Shown here piece by piece: positions 60,449 through 64,000 of a DNA stretch of 64,000 nt. Both the position numbers and the translations under genes were made by a program. The notes beneath the pieces are model-generated. The model had not been told where the DNA came from. It did not search any database and saw nothing but the letters and a program-made list of their open reading frames with translations. The stretch spans positions 52,988 to 116,987 of the forward strand of contig JBAZJL010000002.1 in assembly GCA_041651335.1 (NCBI GenBank), given 5' to 3'. How positions within the stretch are numbered: position 1 is the stretch's first letter; each line of letters begins with the position of its first letter. The DNA comes from UBA6220 sp041651335 (GTDB lineage: Bacteria; Patescibacteriota; Minisyncoccia; Minisyncoccales; Minisyncoccaceae).

Positions 60449-62119
60449 ATGAAAAATTTAAAACAATATTCTTTTATTGTTGGCGGAGCAGCCGGGCAGG
60501 GAAGTCGTAGGGCTGGTTTGTTAATCGCCAAAATGTTCAATCAGCTAGGTTATTATGTTTATATTTATGATGACTATCAATCTTTGATAAGGGGCGGACA
60601 TAATTTTTCCCAAATTACTGTTTCAGAAAAAAAAGATCCGATTCGTCAAAAAAAAATAGATTTTCTTTTGGCTTTAGATAAAAAAACCATAGAAAAACAT
60701 AGGGCCAATCTTAAAAAGAATGGATTATTATTTTTTAATAGTAATAAAATCAAAGAAAAAGGAATTGGAATCCCAGCAGATGACATTTTAAAAAAATGTA
60801 ATGGGTTGCCGATTATGGCAAACACTTCTTTGCTTGCTGGATTGGTCAAGGGTCTGGGAATAAGTTTTGATTTATTTCAAAAAACATTATTAGAAGATTT
60901 ATCAAAAGAAAAAGAAAAAAATTTGCAAATTGCGAAATTAACTTACGAGCAAACAGTTTTTCCCAAAAATGGAATAAAAATAAATAAAGTAAAAAATAAT
61001 CCTGGTTTGCTAATGACTGGAAACGAAGCAACAGCCGAAGGAATGGCCAAGGCTGGATTAAATATTTATTTTGCTTATCCCATGACCCCTGCTTCTGGAA
61101 TTTTGCATTATTTAGCTCAAAATCAAAAAAAATTAGGATTATTAGCCATACAATTAGAAAACGAAATTGCTGTTGCTAGTGAGGCTATTGGTTCAGCTTT
61201 TGCTGGTCAGCGATCAGCAGTGGGAACTTCTGGTGGAGGGTTTGCTTTAATGGTTGAAACAATCAGTTTAGCTGCTCAAGCGGAAATTACTTTTTTAGTA
61301 ATCAATAGTCAAAGGATGGGACCAGCTACTGGCGTGCCTACTTATGGCGCTCAAAGTGACCTTCTTTTTACCTTGCATCCTGGGCATGGAGATTTTGAAA
61401 AATTTATTGCTTTGCCTTCTAACGCAGAGGAATCTTTTTTTTGGGCTGGAAAATTATTGAATTTAGCTTGGAAATATCAAACCCCAGCAATTTTATTAAC
61501 CGACAAAGATGTTTCCGAAGGAACCTTTTCTATTGAAAAAAAAATATTAGATCAAGTAAAAAAGGAAAAAGAAATTATTTGGGACAAGAAAGGGGAATAT
61601 AAAAGATACAAAATTGTTAAAAACGGAATTTCTCCTTTAGCTTATCCTGGAGAAGCAAAGGTGGTGGTGAAGGCGAATAGTTATGAGCATTATGAAGATG
61701 GCATTTCTGTTGAAGAAGACAAAAAAGCTATTCAAGCAATGCAGGAAAAACGTTTGTTAAAATTTAAAGCAATGCAAAAACAAGCAGAAGCATTGCCAGC
61801 GGTAAAAATATTTGGAAATAAAAAATCAAAGATTTGTGTTATTGCCTGGGGCTCCACTGTTTTGTCAGTAAAAGGCGCAGTTGAAAATTTAGGATTAAAA
61901 TTAGTCCAGCCGTTATTGGCTTCTCCTTTTCCAAAAAAACAAATAGAAAAAGCTTTGGCTGGAGCCAAGCAAATTATTTGTGTTGAAACTAATTCTACTG
62001 GACAAATGGCCTGGCTCTTGGAGGCAAATGGAATCAAAGTAGATAAAAAAATATTAAAATATGACTCTGAGCTTTTTTTTGCTGAAGAATTGGAAAAAAA
62101 ATTAAAAAAATATATTTAA
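60449..62119 (+). CDS. korA: 2-oxoacid:ferredoxin oxidoreductase, fused gamma-alpha subunit
   Basis: 556 residues from MKNLKQYSF. The N-terminal gamma part (about 1-190) has FIVGGAAGQGSRRAG and SLIRGGHNFSQI. The alpha part begins TGNEATAEGMAKAGLN with the family motif YPMTPASGILH and continues EIAVASEAIGSAFAGQRSAVGTSGGG and GPATGVPTYGAQSDL. The usual gamma-alpha fusion of the KorA type. With the beta gene downstream it oxidises a 2-oxoacid with CoA and thiamine diphosphate, reducing ferredoxin. Which 2-oxoacid is used is not shown. Confidence 0.9.
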   Translation: MKNLKQYSFIVGGAAGQGSRRAGLLIAKMFNQLGYYVYIYDDYQSLIRGGHNFSQITVSEKKDPIRQKKIDFLLALDKKTIEKHRANLKKNGLLFFNSNKIKEKGIGIPADDILKKCNGLPIMANTSLLAGLVKGLGISFDLFQKTLLEDLSKEKEKNLQIAKLTYEQTVFPKNGIKINKVKNNPGLLMTGNEATAEGMAKAGLNIYFAYPMTPASGILHYLAQNQKKLGLLAIQLENEIAVASEAIGSAFAGQRSAVGTSGGGFALMVETISLAAQAEITFLVINSQRMGPATGVPTYGAQSDLLFTLHPGHGDFEKFIALPSNAEESFFWAGKLLNLAWKYQTPAILLTDKDVSEGTFSIEKKILDQVKKEKEIIWDKKGEYKRYKIVKNGISPLAYPGEAKVVVKANSYEHYEDGISVEEDKKAIQAMQEKRLLKFKAMQKQAEALPAVKIFGNKKSKICVIAWGSTVLSVKGAVENLGLKLVQPLLASPFPKKQIEKALAGAKQIICVETNSTGQMAWLLEANGIKVDKKILKYDSELFFAEELEKKLKKYI

Positions 62120-62123
62120 TAAA

Positions 62124-62930
62124 ATGGAGAAACAAAAAAACAATTTAGAAACCCAATGCCCAAATACTTGGTGCCCAGGTTGTGGAAATTTTGGAATCCT
62201 TAGTGCTTTTAAATTGGCAATTGATGAATTAATTACTCAGGGATGGAAAAAAGAAAAAATAGTGGTTGTTGGCGATATCGGATGTAATAGTAAAATTGCC
62301 GATTATCTTAATTTAAACAGCTTAATCGGATTACATGGTCGATCCGTTACTACAGCTGAAGGAATTAAATTGGCAAATTCGGATTTAAAAGTTTTTGTTT
62401 TTATTGGTGACGGAGCTTTGCTTGATGAGGGAATTTCTCATCTTATTCACGCAGCAAAAAGAAATTCTAATATTAATGTTATTTTACACAACAATCGTTT
62501 ATTTGCCTTAACCACTGGTCAATTTACCGCACTTTCTCCAGAAGGGTATAAAGGCGTTTCCACCCCCTGGGGGAGCGTTGAAGAGCCACTTAATTTAATT
62601 AAGCTAATGATTGCTTCTCGGGCATCTTTTATTGCGCGAGGATATTCCGCCAAAATAGAATCTTTAAAAAAAATAATTATTCAAGCGTCTCTTCATGAAG
62701 GATTTTCTTTTGTGGAAATTTTACAACCTTGCGTTTCTTTTTATAACAATATTCAGTTTTATAATGAAAAAATATATGAATTGGAAAATAACGATGTAAA
62801 ATCAGAATCAGTTGCTTTGGATTTAGCTAATCAGTGGGATTATGATGAAGCTGGCAAAATTCCCTTAGGAATTATTTATAAAAAGCAAAGGCCAATTTTT
62901 GAACAGGAAATTTATAAACAAATTGCTTGA
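62124..62930 (+). CDS. korB: 2-oxoacid:ferredoxin oxidoreductase, beta subunit
   Basis: 268 residues. TPP-binding site: VVGDIGCNSKIADYL, then FIGDGALLDEGISHLIHAAKRNSNINVILHNNRLFALTTGQ (GDG to NN). Fe-S ligands: CPNTWCPGCG near the start and a late Cys in LQPCVSF. It contacts the alpha subunit 4 bases upstream. No separate ferredoxin (delta) gene is next to it, so an outside ferredoxin must be the acceptor. Confidence 0.9.
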   Translation: MEKQKNNLETQCPNTWCPGCGNFGILSAFKLAIDELITQGWKKEKIVVVGDIGCNSKIADYLNLNSLIGLHGRSVTTAEGIKLANSDLKVFVFIGDGALLDEGISHLIHAAKRNSNINVILHNNRLFALTTGQFTALSPEGYKGVSTPWGSVEEPLNLIKLMIASRASFIARGYSAKIESLKKIIIQASLHEGFSFVEILQPCVSFYNNIQFYNEKIYELENNDVKSESVALDLANQWDYDEAGKIPLGIIYKKQRPIFEQEIYKQIA

Positions 62931-62935
62931 TTTTT

Positions 62936-63895
62936 ATGCAGATTTTTAAAGGTTCAAAAAAAATAATCTGCCTTGGCGGGGGAACGGCCATGCCCAGAGT
63001 TGTGCTTTCCGAGTTAAAAAAAACAAAACATAAAATAGCGGTTATTTCTGCGGTTTTGGACTCAGGGGGCTCAGCTGGAAAGCTTAGAGAAGATTATCAT
63101 ACTGTTTCTTTTGGAGACATCAGAAGATCATTTTTAGAGCTTGTTGATTGGCCAAAAGAAATTAAAGAATATTTTAAATATCGATTTGAAAAAGGATGTT
63201 TAGATGGTCATGTTTTGGCCAATATAATGCTTTCCGCTCTTTATTTAAAAGACAAGAGTTATCGTAATTTTTTTGAAAAAATAAACGAATTGTTGCCAGG
63301 GCGGCATCGGATTTTGCCGGCAACTATTACTAATTCTCATTTACACGTTCTTTTAGAAAACGGCGAAGAAATTATTAAAGAATCCAATATTGATGTTCCC
63401 AAGCATAATAGTGATTTGAAAATAAAAAAGATTTTTTTAGTCCCCGAAGCTGAAGCTTGCCCCATTACTTTGCGCAATTTAGAAAACGCAGATGTGATTA
63501 TTATCGGGCCCGGAGATTTATATTCCTCGCTTTTGCAAATTTTATTAATTAAAGGAATGAAAGAGGCGATTATAAACAGCCCAGCGAAGAAAATATTTAT
63601 TTGTAACTTAATGACCAAAAAAGGGGAGTCTAATGATTATAGTGTTTTGGATTTTACAAAAGAAATAGAAAGATATTTGGGCGGATCCCTTGATTATGTG
63701 ATTTATAATAATTATTTTCCAGAAAGAAAAATAGTTTCTGATTATAAAAAAAAATATCCCGAGCTTTTAGAAATGGTAGCAATAAAAGAAAAATTAGACG
63801 TCAGAAAATTTATTGGCAAAAATTTACTCAAAGAAAACAAAGACTTAAGCCATAGTCCGGTTAAGCTTTATAAAGAAATTATAAAATTAATTTAA
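62936..63895 (+). CDS. YvcK/CofD-like protein (gluconeogenesis factor family)
   Basis: 319 residues from the ATG at 62936; a TTG 9 bases earlier is in frame and overlaps the korB stop. Conserved: ICLGGGTAMPRVVLSEL, VLDSGGSAGKLREDY, SFGDIRRSFLEL, GHVLANIMLSALY and the sugar-nucleotide site VIIGPGDLYSSLL with CNLMTKKGESNDYSV. YvcK proteins bind UDP-sugars and link central metabolism to cell-wall synthesis. The related CofD is a phospholactate transferase, but no F420 genes are present here. Confidence 0.88.
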   Translation: MQIFKGSKKIICLGGGTAMPRVVLSELKKTKHKIAVISAVLDSGGSAGKLREDYHTVSFGDIRRSFLELVDWPKEIKEYFKYRFEKGCLDGHVLANIMLSALYLKDKSYRNFFEKINELLPGRHRILPATITNSHLHVLLENGEEIIKESNIDVPKHNSDLKIKKIFLVPEAEACPITLRNLENADVIIIGPGDLYSSLLQILLIKGMKEAIINSPAKKIFICNLMTKKGESNDYSVLDFTKEIERYLGGSLDYVIYNNYFPERKIVSDYKKKYPELLEMVAIKEKLDVRKFIGKNLLKENKDLSHSPVKLYKEIIKLI

Positions 63896-63896
63896 C

Positions 63897-64000
63897 ATGC
63901 AGGCTATAATTTTAACCGCCGGAATCGGCACTAGATTTGTTCCTTTGTCTGTTGCCAGGCCAAAACCCCTTTTCTCTGTTTTTGGACAATCTATTTTAGA
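63897..64000 (+). CDS. Nucleotidyltransferase, N-terminal part (runs off the window)
   Basis: 34 complete codons from the ATG at 63897: MQAIILTAGIGTRF, then a PLSVARPKPLF segment, the nucleotide-binding opening of sugar-1-phosphate nucleotidyltransferases (the family usually has GxGTRLxP and PKPxxP). It starts one base after the YvcK-like stop. Candidates are a GlmU-like or glucose/mannose-1-phosphate nucleotidyltransferase. It cannot be settled from this end alone. Confidence 0.8.
   Translation, partial: MQAIILTAGIGTRFVPLSVARPKPLFSVFGQSIL

Noticed and set aside
62936..63895. True CofD (F420 synthesis)
   Set aside because: No other F420 gene is near, and the motifs fit the YvcK side of the family at least as well.
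1..64000. CRISPR array, prophage, rRNA or tRNA genes
   Set aside because: No regularly spaced repeats, phage structural genes, rRNA segments or tRNA cloverleaves were seen in any gap.

Overview
This 64 kb window is AT-rich and densely packed, with many genes overlapping or nearly touching. It looks like a chromosome segment from a Patescibacteria/CPR bacterium, probably of the Parcubacteria group. The evidence is the gene set: DUF2341 proteins behind type IV prepilin leaders, a lamin-tail surface protein, a short PilB-type ATPase, a half-size MFS protein, a stand-alone 5'-3' exonuclease, an ATP synthase with shortened delta and epsilon subunits, an archaeal-type Elp3, endonuclease Q, and single-domain response regulators. 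The lineage is inferred from gene content; no rRNA gene is present to confirm it.

Layout. 1-4.6 kb: end of an unknown gene, ruvC, yebC, a DUF2341 pilin-like protein, a lamin-tail protein and ruvB. 4.65-4.82 kb: a stand-alone small-RNA gene with its own promoter and terminator, resembling 6S RNA. 4.8-14.9 kb: pilB-like ATPase, a degenerate DHH protein, tsaE, exonuclease, a histidine kinase with two CheY-like regulators, mutM, holA, rpsT, ruvA and a Mur ligase. 15.2-21.5 kb: the F1Fo ATP synthase operon (a, AtpZ/I-like, c, b, delta, alpha, gamma, beta, epsilon). 21.5-27.1 kb: NIF3-like protein, Elp3 back to back with a Trm9-like methyltransferase, an SLOG-type protein, an EF-like beta barrel and endonuclease Q. 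27.1-29.4 kb: an unidentified multi-hairpin RNA, a slipin, mltG and an attenuator-like greA leader. 29.4-36.2 kb: greA, membrane proteins, PolX, a PP-loop tRNA-thiolation-type protein and infC-rpmI-rplT. 36.2-37.0 kb: tmRNA overlapping the 3' end of smpB. 37-46 kb: argS, SDR, PepF, phosphatase and ileS. 44.9-48.7 kb: a surface/pilin-like cluster ending in a second DUF2341 gene whose ATG appears to have become ACG. 48.8-60.3 kb: glyS, M16 peptidase, AI-2E permease, metG, tatD, leuS and glmS. 60.4 kb to the end: a 2-oxoacid:ferredoxin oxidoreductase pair, a YvcK/CofD-like protein and the start of a nucleotidyltransferase.

How the genes fit together. Most of the window is information processing: Holliday-junction resolution (RuvABC), repair (MutM, PolX, EndoQ), five aminoacyl-tRNA synthetases (Arg, Ile, Gly, Met, Leu), ribosome rescue (tmRNA plus SmpB), initiation (IF3) and tRNA modification (TsaE, Elp3, Trm9-like, PP-loop thiolase). 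The envelope is represented by the Mur ligase, MltG, GlmS and several pilin-like or surface proteins, which may be the cargo of the PilB-type machine. Energy metabolism here is limited to the ATP synthase and the oxidoreductase pair.

The least expected signals are in the RNA and regulatory layer: two structured RNAs outside tmRNA, a greA leader with mutually exclusive terminator and antiterminator stems overlapping a 31-codon ORF, the smpB/tmRNA overlap, and several promoters placed so that the mRNA would be leaderless. No tRNA, rRNA, CRISPR array, insertion sequence or phage gene was recognised.
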